From positions 27,589 through 91,588 of the IMG/VR virus record IMGVR_UViG_3300017987_000009: a DNA stretch of 64,000 nt; one strand, given 5' to 3'. The stretch comes from a virus. The position numbers and the translations under genes were made by a program. Shown here one piece after another: positions 52,877 to 62,691 of the stretch. Each line of letters opens with the position of its first letter. The stretch's first letter is position 1. The notes under the pieces are model-generated. The model searched no databases and was not told the origin of the DNA. It worked only from the letters and a program-made list of their open reading frames with translations.

Positions 52877-53323
52877 ATGCCATTCTCACCGTACACACCG
52901 TTGTCGAACATCCGGATGTTCGACACTGTCCAGCAGGGCGGCTCGCCGCACCAGGCCCCGAAGTTCACGGTGCACCGCAAGCAGCTCGCCGCTGTCGACG
53001 GCGCCGGCGCGATCGCCGACCGCAGGCTCGGGATGAACATGGCCGGGTTCGAGTACGCGGTCGTGCGCGTCGTCCCGTCTTGGACGGGCGGCAGCCCGTC
53101 GCCGAACATCGAGGTGCTGTTCTGGTCAGAGGAGGCCGGCGCGTTCATCCAGGAGGCGACGACCATCTCGCAGGCGGCGCCGGCGGCCAAGACGCCGTAC
53201 GACCTGCGCGTCCCAGTCCGCGGCCGGATTATTTTCGTCAAGGTGACGGGCACTATCGTCGGGGCGTCCGGCGACCGGGTCGACGTGCTCGTGGCGGGCG
53301 ACCAGCTCGACCGCGGCAGGTAG
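52877..53323 (+). CDS. Probable virion or decoration protein
   Basis: 148 residues with a beta-sandwich character (FEYAVVRVVPSWTGGSPSPNIEVLFWSEEAGAFIQ ... RIIFVKVTGTIVGASGDRVDVLVAG). GGAGGAG supports the ATG. Position between the small and large terminase genes suggests a virion part. No family named. Confidence 0.5.
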   Translation: MPFSPYTPLSNIRMFDTVQQGGSPHQAPKFTVHRKQLAAVDGAGAIADRRLGMNMAGFEYAVVRVVPSWTGGSPSPNIEVLFWSEEAGAFIQEATTISQAAPAAKTPYDLRVPVRGRIIFVKVTGTIVGASGDRVDVLVAGDQLDRGR

Positions 53324-53330
53324 ACCGGGT

Positions 53331-54842
53331 GTGCGCGGCGCGGAGGTCATACCCCTCGTGCGGGGGGCGGCGAAGAAGCTCGACAAGCTGGAGCGGTCGC
53401 AGCTCGAGACCGTCTACGAGCAGTACCGCACCGCCTCCAACGAGTGGCTGCGCCGCCAGATCGTAGAGAACAACCGGATCGACATCCTCGCGAGCGTGGT
53501 CCTGGGCTACGACGTCGAGCCCTTCCACCTCGCGATGATGCAGTGGCAGTTCCTCCACCCCGAGTCGCTGCAGCTCTCGTTCCGCGGCGGCGGCAAGACG
53601 ACGGTCTGCACCGTCGCCAAGGCGATCCACTACCTGTGCAAGAACCGCGACCTCCACATCCTGCTCGCGTCGGAGAGCAAGGGCACGGCGTCCGGGTTTC
53701 TTCGGGAGATCAAGGGCCACCTCGAGGGGAACGAGCGGCTGATCGAGGTGTTCGGCCCGTTCTACGACCCGAAGGTCGTGGCGAAGTGGGACACCTACGA
53801 GATCGACGTCGTCGGCAAGGCGACCGGCTCGAAGGAGGCGAGCGTCACCTGCATCGGCGTCGACGCGTCCATCACGTCCAAGCACTTCGAGGTCGCGCTG
53901 ACGGACGACCTGGTCGTGGAGAAGAACAGCCGCACCGAGGCGACGCGCGAGCAGGTAAAGAACTGGTTCTACCACACGTACACGCCGCTAATCATGCCGC
54001 CGCGCCCGGGCGTCGAGCACTGCGGCGAGCACCACATCCTCGGCACGCGCCAGTGCCCGGAGGACCTGTACGAGCACCTCCAGGAGAACGAGCTCAAGGA
54101 GCACGCCCAGACGATCCCCGCGCTGGACGAGCGCGAGAACTCGCCGTACCCGAAGCTGTACCCGCCGGCGTTCTTCAAGAAGCAGCGGCGGAAGATGGGC
54201 GTGCTGCGGTTCGGCGCGCAGTACCAGCAGGACGTCGAGGCGATGCGCGGCGAGGTGTTCCAGCACAACGACTGCATCCAGCTCGACGCCGAGGAGTACC
54301 CCGCGCTCACGCGGCTCAAGGTCTACATGGGCGTGGACATGGCGGTCGGCGACAAGGAGAAGAACGACTTCTTCGCGATCTCCGTCGTCGGCATCCTGGG
54401 CTCGATCCGCAAGGACGACTTCTTCTCGTACCTGCTGGACTACTACCTCGAGCACCTTCGCGCGTCGCGGCAGGAGGCGAAGGTGCTCGAGTTCTACGAC
54501 AAGTGGAAGCCGCTGCGGACCGGGGTCGAGATCAACCAGTACCAGGACATCCTGCGGCAGACGCTGAAGGAGAAGCGGCCGGGTATGGTGGTCTATCCGA
54601 TTCATACGCAGCTCGACAAGACTACGCGCGCCTGGAAGCTGGCGCCGCTCGTCGAGGGCCACCGCATGTTCTTCCTCGGAGACGGCGTCCACGCGCGGCC
54701 GATCGACCACCTCGTGAGGTTCCCCAACGGCAGGGGGACGAAGGACTACTTCGACTCGCTGGACAACGCGATCCGCGCGGCGCGGCGGAAGGCCGGCCGC
54801 AAGCGGCCGGAGCGGAAGAAGTTCGGACTGATAGGAGGCTAG
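53331..54842 (+). CDS. Terminase large subunit (packaging ATPase and nuclease)
   Basis: 503 residues from GTG 53331. The ATPase domain has Walker A SFRGGGKTT (about 82-90), the ALTDDLVVEKNSRTE Walker B-like segment, and the C-terminal RNase H-like nuclease shows MGVDMAVGDKEKNDFFA (about 333-349) and DSLDNAIRAA (about 478-487) with acidic metal ligands. It cuts and pumps the DNA into the prohead through the portal encoded 5 bases downstream. The start lacks a strong ribosome site, unlike neighbours. Confidence 0.88.
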   Translation: MRGAEVIPLVRGAAKKLDKLERSQLETVYEQYRTASNEWLRRQIVENNRIDILASVVLGYDVEPFHLAMMQWQFLHPESLQLSFRGGGKTTVCTVAKAIHYLCKNRDLHILLASESKGTASGFLREIKGHLEGNERLIEVFGPFYDPKVVAKWDTYEIDVVGKATGSKEASVTCIGVDASITSKHFEVALTDDLVVEKNSRTEATREQVKNWFYHTYTPLIMPPRPGVEHCGEHHILGTRQCPEDLYEHLQENELKEHAQTIPALDERENSPYPKLYPPAFFKKQRRKMGVLRFGAQYQQDVEAMRGEVFQHNDCIQLDAEEYPALTRLKVYMGVDMAVGDKEKNDFFAISVVGILGSIRKDDFFSYLLDYYLEHLRASRQEAKVLEFYDKWKPLRTGVEINQYQDILRQTLKEKRPGMVVYPIHTQLDKTTRAWKLAPLVEGHRMFFLGDGVHARPIDHLVRFPNGRGTKDYFDSLDNAIRAARRKAGRKRPERKKFGLIGG

Positions 54843-54846
54843 GGAC

Positions 54847-56592
54847 ATGGGAGAAGAGTCACAGGCCAAGACGATCGTGGCGCCGTCGCCGCGCCTGCCG
54901 AAGCTGCGCGCGCTCGTGATCCAGGCGCCGGTCGAGAAGCAGGCCGGCGAGGAGTACGGCGAGTCGAAGCAGGTCCCGGACGAGGACCCCTGGTCCGACC
55001 TGATCTCAAAGGGCCGGGTCATCAGCCCGCCGTTCGACCTGTTCGTCCTCACGACGATGACCGAGACGAACAGCGAGCTAGGCCCTTGCGTCGACGCGAT
55101 GGAGAAGAACATCGACGGCTTCGGCCACCGCCTCGTCGCCCGCGTCGAGGCCAAGAAGGCGCCGGCCGGCGTGGTGGAGCGGGTCGCCGCCGAGAAGGTC
55201 CGGCTGAAGAACTTCTTCCTGTACGCGGGCATGAAGGACTCGTTCCGCGCGCTGCGCCGCAAGACGCGCCGCGACATCGAGGCGACGGGCAACGGGTACT
55301 GGGAGGTGGTGCGCGGCGCCGACGGCAAGGTCCAGTACTTCAAGCACATGCGGTCCTACCAGGTCAGGCTCACGCCGCTGGAGGAGCGGTCGGTCCTGGT
55401 CGAGATGCCGATCCTCGAGATTCGCGAGGGCGGCGGGCTGGCCATCGAGAGGATCAAGGTGCGCGAGCGGTTCCGCAAGTTCGTGCAGGTGAGCTCGGTG
55501 ATCCGCACGAGGTCGACCCAGACTGCCGGCTTCAAGAAGCGGTGGTTCAAGGAGTTCGGCGACCCGCGCGTCTACGACTGCGAGACCGGCGAGCTCGTGC
55601 CGAAGAAGGACCTCGCCGACTTCCCGGAGGCGAAGCGGGCCAACGAGGTCGTCCACTGGAAGATCTACTCGACGCGCTCGCCGTACGGCCTGCCGCGCTA
55701 CATCGGCGCGCTGCTAGACATGTTCGGCGACCGCAAGGCCAGCGAGGTCAACTACGTCACGTTCTGCAACAACAACATCCCGAGCATGGTCATCGCCGTC
55801 GCCAACGGCCAGCTGACGCAGGACACCGTCGACCGGGTCACCGAGTTCATCGAGAAGCTGCAGGGCGACGACAACCGCAGCAAGGTCCTGGTCATCGAGG
55901 CGGAGTCGACGGGCGAGGAGGGGGAGGACAGCGGCCACATCAAGATCGACATCAAGCCGATGACGTCGGAGCAGATCAAGGACGCGCTGTTCCAGAACTA
56001 CTCGAGGAGCGCGCGCGAGAAGGTGCGAGTGTCGTACCGGCTGCCGCCGATCTTCGTCGGCAGGTCGGAGGACTACACGCGCGCGACGGCCGACACGTCG
56101 AGGCGCCTCGCCGACGAGCAGGTGTTCGCGCCGGAGCGGGACGACTTCGACGACTGGATCAACCGGATCCTGTTCCCCGAGATGGGCGTGCTGTACCACG
56201 ACTACAAGTCGAACAGCCCCAACACGACGGACAACTCCGAGCTGGTGAGGATCCTGGCCGGCGCGGAGAAGACGGGCGGCATGACGCCGCGGCGCGCCGA
56301 TCTGATCCTCGCAGACATCCTCGGCCAGGACCTGCCGGACTTCGCGGAGGACGAGCGGTTCAACCTCGACCTGCCGTTCAGCCTGTCGATGGCGGAGGCC
56401 GTCAAGAACCAGGGCGACGCGGCGGAGGTCGGGCAGTCGGTGACCGCGCTCAAGCGGCTGGCCGGGCTGATGGGCCCGGACACCGCGCCGGCGGACGTCG
56501 TCAAGACGCTGCTCGAGATCCGCGGGCGGTTCGCGGCCGCCCTCGAGGAGGAGGCCGCGCTGGAGCACGACGAGGGACGCGAGGAGGAGTAG
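54847..56592 (+). CDS. Portal protein
   Basis: 581 residues behind AGGAGG. Features of phage portals: the N-terminal SPPFDLFVLTTMTETNSELGPCVDAMEKNIDGFG region, the GNGYWEVVR and VHWKIYSTRSPYGLPRYIGALLDM stretch (family motif HxxxxxxxxPYGxPRxxGAL), and VSYRLPPIFVGR in the clip/crown. The dodecameric ring is the gate for DNA. It follows the terminase directly, the usual order. Confidence 0.86.
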   Translation: MGEESQAKTIVAPSPRLPKLRALVIQAPVEKQAGEEYGESKQVPDEDPWSDLISKGRVISPPFDLFVLTTMTETNSELGPCVDAMEKNIDGFGHRLVARVEAKKAPAGVVERVAAEKVRLKNFFLYAGMKDSFRALRRKTRRDIEATGNGYWEVVRGADGKVQYFKHMRSYQVRLTPLEERSVLVEMPILEIREGGGLAIERIKVRERFRKFVQVSSVIRTRSTQTAGFKKRWFKEFGDPRVYDCETGELVPKKDLADFPEAKRANEVVHWKIYSTRSPYGLPRYIGALLDMFGDRKASEVNYVTFCNNNIPSMVIAVANGQLTQDTVDRVTEFIEKLQGDDNRSKVLVIEAESTGEEGEDSGHIKIDIKPMTSEQIKDALFQNYSRSAREKVRVSYRLPPIFVGRSEDYTRATADTSRRLADEQVFAPERDDFDDWINRILFPEMGVLYHDYKSNSPNTTDNSELVRILAGAEKTGGMTPRRADLILADILGQDLPDFAEDERFNLDLPFSLSMAEAVKNQGDAAEVGQSVTALKRLAGLMGPDTAPADVVKTLLEIRGRFAAALEEEAALEHDEGREEE

Positions 56593-56595
56593 CGG

Positions 56596-59500
56596 GTGTT
56601 CCGGGCGCAGCACATCGACCTGCTGTACGACGGCCTGCACGCGGCGGACGACATCGTGTTCAAGGCGCTGAGGGTCGACGAGCAGGCGCAGACCGCCGCG
56701 ATCGAGACGAGGCTGCGGCGGTTCGTCGCCGCGCAGTGGGCCGACCTCGCGCGGCAGGCGGCGCGACAGGCGTCCGAGATGCTGGCGCGCGGGCCCGGCG
56801 ACACGGTCCGCGCCGGCGACGTCGGCCGCGCGCTGGCCGTGGTCGACCGGACGATGGAGCAGTGGCCAGGGCGCGTGACCGACAGGTTCCTTGCCGACAT
56901 GCGCGAGGCCTACCGCCTCGCCCGCCAGTCGGGCTTCGACAGGGCGATGCGCACGGTGGAAGCCGAGCTGCGGTACGACACGCCCAAGCTCCCCGACCAG
57001 ACAGTCGAGAAGTACGTGCCGAAGAAGCCGATGCAGGCGACGGTCAAGGTCTCGTTCGACCTTGTCGACGAGGCGGCGCTCGACGCGTTCGACGACCACC
57101 AGGTGTTCTGGATCGGCCAGCACTACAAGGGCAACGTCTCGCCGACGATCGCGGCCGCGGCGAAGGAACAGGTCAAGGCGGGGATGGGCCGCGTCGCCGC
57201 CGGCAAGGAGATGCGGAAGCTGGTCGAGGCGGGCCTCGCCAACGTCTCGGTGCCTGGCGGGTTCCGCGGCACGGCGACCTCGTACTTCGAGGGGCTTGTC
57301 GCCAACGCCACGACGGTCGCGCGCGCGACCGGCCACCTGCGATCGTTCGAGAAGGTCGGGCACAACAAGTACACCGTCGTCAACCCCGGCGACCACCGGA
57401 CCTGCGAGACGTGCAACCTCCTGGACGGCAAGGAGTTCTACACCAAGGACGGCGCCGCGCTGGTGGGCAAGGTCGTCGGCGCGAAGTCCCCGCTGGGCGT
57501 CAAGAAGGTCCAGCCGTTCCTGGCGCCGGCCAAGGCCCGCGCGCTGACCGGCGGCAAGGTCGGGCCCGCCGGCCCTGAGAAGACCGGCGCGCTGGTCAAG
57601 TCGGGCAACGCGCTGCCGCCGTTCCACCTCAAGTGCCGGTGCGACGTCGACATCACGAAGGACGAGATGCTGCTGCCGTTCGAGACGGACATCGGCGGCG
57701 GGCCGAAGGTGCAGACGCCGGTGTTCAGCCCCGCGCTCCTCGAGTCCAAGGCGAAGCAGCTCGCGAAGCCCAAGAAGGTGCCGAAGCCGACGCCGAAGCC
57801 GAAGGCCGCGCCCGTCATGGAGAAGCCGCCACCGCCGACCGCGCCGGTCAGCCCCGAGGACAGCGTCGCCGTCGTCGGCAAGTCGGAGTTCCCCTGGGAG
57901 GCGAGACAGCTGAAGCGGACGAGCAGGGTCTTCGAGGGCGCGCACCGCAAGTGGTCGTACAAGGCGCCCGACGGGAGCGAGTGGCTGTTCAAGCCGGTCA
58001 GCGAGGAGTTCCGCGCGTACGGCGACGAGGTCGCGTACCGGCTCGGCAGGGAGCTGCAGGTGCCGCAAGCCAGGCTGCACGTCGTCACGATCGACGGGCA
58101 GACGGGCTCGATCCAGCGGCTGTTCAAGAACGTGACCGGCGACCTCAAGGCCGGCGGCGGCGTCCCGATCGAGTCGCTGACCAAGCGGCAGGCCGCGATA
58201 GTCCAGCGGGAGCACGCGTTCGACTGGCTGATCGGCAACCACGACGGCCACGGCAAGAACCTCCTCCTGATGAAGGACGGCGAGATCCGCGGCATCGACA
58301 AGGGCCAGCTGTTCAAGTTCTACGACAAGGACAAGATCGCCTTCACGTACAACCCGAACAAGGCCGGCTTCGGCGAGGTCTCGTACTACAACCAGCAGTT
58401 CGAGCGGTACGCGAAGGGCGAGATCCGCCCTTCCTGGGGACTCGACTTCAACGTGGGCGAACTGCAGGGGTTCCTGAAGCGGGTTGAGGACATGCCGGAG
58501 GAGGACTTCCTCGCGATGCTCCGGCCGTACAGCTCGCGCGCGGCGAAGTCGAAGGTCGGGCCGTTCGCCAAGTGGAGCGAGAAGCGGTTCCTCGACGCGG
58601 CGCTAAGGCGGAAGCGCGGCCTGCGCAAGACGCTCGAGAAGTTCTACGACGACCTCGAGAAGGCCAGGCGCGAGGCGGCGCCCGCCGTGCGCGAGGTCGC
58701 CGAGGCGGCGCCGGGCAAGGCGGTCACGCCGGTCAACGCGGAGCTAGTGCGCGACGTGCGCAAGGCGGGCTGGGCCGGCAAGGCGGTGCACGTCGCCGGC
58801 GAGGACTACGAGGGGATGCAGTTCCTGACGTACGGCACGAACCGGCGGACGATCCTCGAGACGAAGCTGCGGCCGGTCGGCGACGAGAAGCTCCTCGCCT
58901 TCGCGCGCCGCGCGCTGGGCTCGGAGGTGCAGTCGTCCGCCGACGAGGCGTGGGCCGGCATAGAGCGCACGATGAAGTCTATCAACTTCCACCTCGGGCC
59001 CGGGGGCGACGGGAAGCTGCCGAAGGACACGAAGAAGTGGATCAAGTACCTGTCGGAGAGCTACGTCAAGATGCCGGAGGGCCAGGTCTCCGCCGGCAGC
59101 CTTGAGCAGTTCAGGTACTACAAGAAGGAGCTGTCGCGAGTCATCGGCTCCAACAACAACGTGAAGAAGGCTGGCGTCGGGTACCGTATCCAGAAGTGGA
59201 AGGCGCGGCCGCAGAAGATCGCGAACCTGCCGGCTGGCGCGCCGAAGGTGACGCGCGTGTCGACGTTCGACGAGGGCGCGAAGGCGCTGCGCGCCGGCGA
59301 GATATTCGAGGAGGCCGGCGTCGGCAACCAGTTCAGCGGCGAGGTGTACGAGATCGACTTCGGCAAGGGGGTCAAGGCCGTGTACGTCCGGCACGGCGAC
59401 GGCAACAAGTTCAGCAAGCAGGGCAAGCTGCGGCTCGTCGTCGAGAAGGGCGTGGACAAGGTCGCGGCGAGGGACATCCAGAACGCCGTCGACCAGCTGG

Positions 59501-60342
59501 AGAGGCTGGGACTCGGGTCGAAGCTGGCCGACAAGGACGACCTCGAGCTGCTGTACCTGGTCAAGGTCGCGCGCGCCGCCGGGCACGAGAAGGCCGGCAA
59601 GGCGGCGTTCTTGTTCAACCCGGCCGAGTCCACGCAGAAGAACATCAAGCGGATGAAGGCCGCGTGGGAGAAGAGCCTGAAGAAGAAATTGACCAAGGCG
59701 GCCGGCTACGAGCCGATCCCGACGTCGGAGTTCCTCGACGGCACCGGCTGGAACCGCTGGTACCGGTTCGACGTCGACGTCGACAAGCTGATCAAGGACG
59801 ACGTCGGCCTGTACCACAGCCTGTACGGAGGCGGAACCGACGGGCTCGAGGCGATCCTGAAGGGCAAGACCGGCGCCCTCATCTCCACGGAGGAGAAGTA
59901 CCGGATCGGCATAGTGCCGAAGGGCCTGTCGCCCGGGCGGGACCAGAGCACCGGCGGCGCAAGCTTCACGTTCACCCGGCTGCGCACGTCGGAGAACGCG
60001 GAGGGCGCGCTGCGTTTTCACCCGGGGATCCTGCGCGACCCGGACGCGATCGTCTACCGCTCTGACGAGTTCGGCAACGTGAAGGAGTCCGTCATCAACT
60101 ACAAGCGCCAGTTCGGCCAGGCCAAGATAGCGGACATCGCGAAGCGCGGCCGCGCTAACAACGAGACCATATTCAAGAACTCGATCAGTCTCGAGCGGTG
60201 GCTAGACGAGGTGAAGGTGACGAACGAGTGGGAGCGCAGGCGCGTCGTCGGCTGGTTCAAGGACGCCGGCATCACGCGGGTAGGGCCGAACCGCAAGCCG
60301 ATCGAGGACGCTGTCGTGACTACGCGCACGAGGCTGAAGTGA
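56596..60342 (+). CDS. Giant MuF-like head protein fused to a kinase-like and an ART-like domain
   Basis: 1248 residues, GTG after GAGGAGGAG. Residues 1-350 resemble the Mu gpF/SPP1 gp7 minor head protein: an N-terminal helical region, then VNPGDHRTCETCNLLDGKEF (about 261-280) and the Cys-containing PPFHLKCRCDV (about 341-351). A Pro-rich linker follows (about 396-422). Residues about 450-620 have the design of PI3/4K-like (HipA/CtkA-type) kinases: WLFKP lysine (about 463), DWLIGNHDGHGKNLLL (543-558) and IRGIDKG (565). An unassigned middle part follows. Near 1073 an ADP-ribosyltransferase-like stretch LYHSLYGGGTDGLEAILKG opens the last domain. MuF fusions with enzymes are known as packaged effectors, so this may enter the cell with the DNA. 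Confidence 0.75.
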   Translation: MFRAQHIDLLYDGLHAADDIVFKALRVDEQAQTAAIETRLRRFVAAQWADLARQAARQASEMLARGPGDTVRAGDVGRALAVVDRTMEQWPGRVTDRFLADMREAYRLARQSGFDRAMRTVEAELRYDTPKLPDQTVEKYVPKKPMQATVKVSFDLVDEAALDAFDDHQVFWIGQHYKGNVSPTIAAAAKEQVKAGMGRVAAGKEMRKLVEAGLANVSVPGGFRGTATSYFEGLVANATTVARATGHLRSFEKVGHNKYTVVNPGDHRTCETCNLLDGKEFYTKDGAALVGKVVGAKSPLGVKKVQPFLAPAKARALTGGKVGPAGPEKTGALVKSGNALPPFHLKCRCDVDITKDEMLLPFETDIGGGPKVQTPVFSPALLESKAKQLAKPKKVPKPTPKPKAAPVMEKPPPPTAPVSPEDSVAVVGKSEFPWEARQLKRTSRVFEGAHRKWSYKAPDGSEWLFKPVSEEFRAYGDEVAYRLGRELQVPQARLHVVTIDGQTGSIQRLFKNVTGDLKAGGGVPIESLTKRQAAIVQREHAFDWLIGNHDGHGKNLLLMKDGEIRGIDKGQLFKFYDKDKIAFTYNPNKAGFGEVSYYNQQFERYAKGEIRPSWGLDFNVGELQGFLKRVEDMPEEDFLAMLRPYSSRAAKSKVGPFAKWSEKRFLDAALRRKRGLRKTLEKFYDDLEKARREAAPAVREVAEAAPGKAVTPVNAELVRDVRKAGWAGKAVHVAGEDYEGMQFLTYGTNRRTILETKLRPVGDEKLLAFARRALGSEVQSSADEAWAGIERTMKSINFHLGPGGDGKLPKDTKKWIKYLSESYVKMPEGQVSAGSLEQFRYYKKELSRVIGSNNNVKKAGVGYRIQKWKARPQKIANLPAGAPKVTRVSTFDEGAKALRAGEIFEEAGVGNQFSGEVYEIDFGKGVKAVYVRHGDGNKFSKQGKLRLVVEKGVDKVAARDIQNAVDQLERLGLGSKLADKDDLELLYLVKVARAAGHEKAGKAAFLFNPAESTQKNIKRMKAAWEKSLKKKLTKAAGYEPIPTSEFLDGTGWNRWYRFDVDVDKLIKDDVGLYHSLYGGGTDGLEAILKGKTGALISTEEKYRIGIVPKGLSPGRDQSTGGASFTFTRLRTSENAEGALRFHPGILRDPDAIVYRSDEFGNVKESVINYKRQFGQAKIADIAKRGRANNETIFKNSISLERWLDEVKVTNEWERRRVVGWFKDAGITRVGPNRKPIEDAVVTTRTRLK

Positions 60343-60352
60343 GGAGGGACCG

Positions 60353-61102
60353 GTGCCAGACCTGACTAGCTTGAGGGACTTCATTGCCGACCTCGGCGTT
60401 GTCGCCGTGTCGGAGGAGTGGTACGACAGACACGGACTGCGCCGCGACCCGCCCGGGTCGATCTCCTGGGTGCCGGTTGTCAACTACATATCGCAGGGCG
60501 ACGTGTTCGCCTACGTCGGCACCAGCGACGGCCTGCCGCATGCGGTGTGGGTGGAGCGCGTCGACCGCGACGGCGACGAGTGGGTGCTGCGTGTCGCGCC
60601 CGACGAGGACGCCGGCGAGCGGCTCGTCGTGCGGGTGTCGCCGCCGGAGCCGGGCCACCGCGACGAGGCGAAGGCCTGGATCGAGCTGCGCGACGAGGGC
60701 GGAGTCGGGACCGAGCTGAAGGCGTTGCACGAGGACTTGACAGCCAACCCGCCGCGCAAGCCGAGGCTCGGCCCGGAGCGCAAGTACCGGGCGGTCCTGG
60801 TCCACGCGATGCGCAACGACACCGGCGAGCTGTTCACGGCCGGCGCGATCGCGTACGGGCACGGCGAGATCGTCGCCGAGGCGTACCCTGGCGTCGAGTC
60901 CGTCGCCGACATGTGGAACAGGAGGATCGGGCTCGCTACCGTGCGGCCCGAGGAGTTCGTAGGGAACTGGCTCGAGCGCGTCAACGGGATCACCGAGGAG
61001 CTGTCGCCGGTGTTCGAGACGGCCGGCGTCGACGCGAGGGACGCGGCGCGGGCTGCGCTCGCCGGGGCGAACGCGAGGCGCGACATGGTAATCAGCGTGT
61101 GA
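60353..61102 (+). CDS. Hypothetical structural-region protein
   Basis: 249 residues from GTG 60353 behind GAGGAGGG. The N-terminal part looks beta-rich (GDVFAYVGTSDGLPHAVWVERVDRDGDEWVL), followed by a PAERK-like linker and a helical C-terminus (LERVNGITEELSPVFETAG). No family named. It lies between the MuF fusion and the ASCH-nucleotidyltransferase gene in the head operon. Confidence 0.5.
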   Translation: MPDLTSLRDFIADLGVVAVSEEWYDRHGLRRDPPGSISWVPVVNYISQGDVFAYVGTSDGLPHAVWVERVDRDGDEWVLRVAPDEDAGERLVVRVSPPEPGHRDEAKAWIELRDEGGVGTELKALHEDLTANPPRKPRLGPERKYRAVLVHAMRNDTGELFTAGAIAYGHGEIVAEAYPGVESVADMWNRRIGLATVRPEEFVGNWLERVNGITEELSPVFETAGVDARDAARAALAGANARRDMVISV

Positions 61103-61113
61103 GGAGGACCGAC

Positions 61114-62691
61114 ATGGCCGACACCAACGCACAGAAGGCGATAACCTCCGGGGCCGGCGGGAAGCTCGAGCCGGCGCAGGGCCTGCCCGGCCGACGACGC
61201 CGCCGGCCGCGGCCGCGCGTCGCCGCCCCGTCGCCGAAGCCGATCGAGGCCAAGACCGAGGAGATCCCGGCCGACGGGCTGGTCGTGACGCCGCCCAAGC
61301 TCGCCAAGGCCATCGTCGCCGGCGAGGCGACGATGCTAGTCAAGTCTCGCCCGCTCGACGTGCCGGCCGGCGAGTACGTGCTGCTCAGCCTGCGGCGGGC
61401 GGTCGGCGTCGTGAAGGTCGGCGAGCGCGTCGAGCTGACCGACGAGCAGTTCGCCCAGCGCGAGGCGGAGCACGGCATCTCTGCGGCGGACCGCGAGGAG
61501 TGGGCGGAGGCGCAGCCGTCGTGGAGCGAGGGCCCGCTGTGGGCGTGGCCCGTCAAGCTGGTCGAGAAGTTCGACGAGCCCAGGGCGACCGACGCGGAGC
61601 CCGGCGCCCATACCGTGGTGCGCGGCGTCGAGGTCGAGCAGGTCGAGAAGATCCAGGACGTCGAGACATACGACCCGAAGGACGCGAGCGACGCCGTCCT
61701 GCGAGACGACTTCCGGATCCTGCTCGCGTGGTACGCGTCGTGGAAGAAGGACCCCGAGGGGTTCGAGCATGGCCTCGAGACGATCGAGACGCTGCTCCGC
61801 AAGGTGCTGAAGGAGCTCGTGCGCCGCGGCAAGGACGTGATCCAGTTCAACCCCCGTGGGATGAAGTCGAGCGTGCGGCAGTTCTTCCTGCAGGTCGCGC
61901 GCGACGTGAAGGTCCCGGAGGAGATGTTCAAGGCGCTCGGCCTCGAGACCGGCACCGACCCCGAGGGGCTGACCGATGCCGAGCTGGTCGCCGCGCACTG
62001 GGACCTGCACCAGATGTACGACAGGGAGCGGTGGACGCAGACGGGCGTGAAGGGCTGGAGCACGGAGGACATCGTCAACCTCCACGCGCGCGTCGTCGAC
62101 GAGCTGCTTGAGCGGAGCAAGGTCGAGCACCCGCCGCCGCCGGACAACGGGCTCGACGAGCTCAGCGCCGACTTTGAGCGGAACGCCGAGAAGCAGCCGG
62201 CTTACCACAAGCGGCCGACCGAGAAGGCGGAGCGGGAGTACGCGACGATCCACCGGTCGGGCGTGAAGCGAGGCGAGAAGATAACGCTGGCCGACGTGCT
62301 GCCGCACCTCAAGACCTTCAAGGCCCGCAAGCCGTACGTCTACCTGGTTGGCGGGCTTGCGAACCACGGCGAGACTGAGGGCGACGTCGACATCCTGGTC
62401 AACGACATGGAGGACGCGCCCGACTGGCTGAAGGACGTGATTCACTTCCGGCTCGGCCGCTCGCTGCCCGGCGAGATCGCTGAGCGGCTGGACATCCACT
62501 TCGACCGCGACCGCGGGCCGTTCACCAACTTCGTCGAGCTGTACGACCTGGTGCTGGAGAGGGTGAACCTCGAGGACGAGGTCAAGCTGATGGCCGTCGG
62601 CGAGAAGCGGAGCGAGAAGGACCCGCCTAACCTGCTGCGGTCGATCGAGGAGCTCGGCGCCTTCGTTCGACGAGGGACAGCCGGTGCCTGA
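61114..62691 (+). CDS. ASCH-like plus nucleotidyltransferase-like fusion protein
   Basis: 525 residues. Residues about 1-55 are basic and Pro-rich. The central domain (about 70-155), TMLVKSRPLDVPAGEYVLLSL ... GPLWAWPVKLVEKFD, resembles the ASCH-like domain of phages. After a helical middle, residues 408-460 show a nucleotidyltransferase-like VYLVGGLANHGETEGDVDILVND, where GG, then DxD and a later D (RLDIHFD) mirror the pol-beta-type active site. Nucleotidyltransferases could modify tRNA or antibiotics, but here the gene is in the head operon, so it may be a virion-packaged enzyme or a scaffold-associated part. Its end overlaps the vsr gene by 65 bases. Confidence 0.6.
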   Translation: MADTNAQKAITSGAGGKLEPAQGLPGRRRRRPRPRVAAPSPKPIEAKTEEIPADGLVVTPPKLAKAIVAGEATMLVKSRPLDVPAGEYVLLSLRRAVGVVKVGERVELTDEQFAQREAEHGISAADREEWAEAQPSWSEGPLWAWPVKLVEKFDEPRATDAEPGAHTVVRGVEVEQVEKIQDVETYDPKDASDAVLRDDFRILLAWYASWKKDPEGFEHGLETIETLLRKVLKELVRRGKDVIQFNPRGMKSSVRQFFLQVARDVKVPEEMFKALGLETGTDPEGLTDAELVAAHWDLHQMYDRERWTQTGVKGWSTEDIVNLHARVVDELLERSKVEHPPPPDNGLDELSADFERNAEKQPAYHKRPTEKAEREYATIHRSGVKRGEKITLADVLPHLKTFKARKPYVYLVGGLANHGETEGDVDILVNDMEDAPDWLKDVIHFRLGRSLPGEIAERLDIHFDRDRGPFTNFVELYDLVLERVNLEDEVKLMAVGEKRSEKDPPNLLRSIEELGAFVRRGTAGA

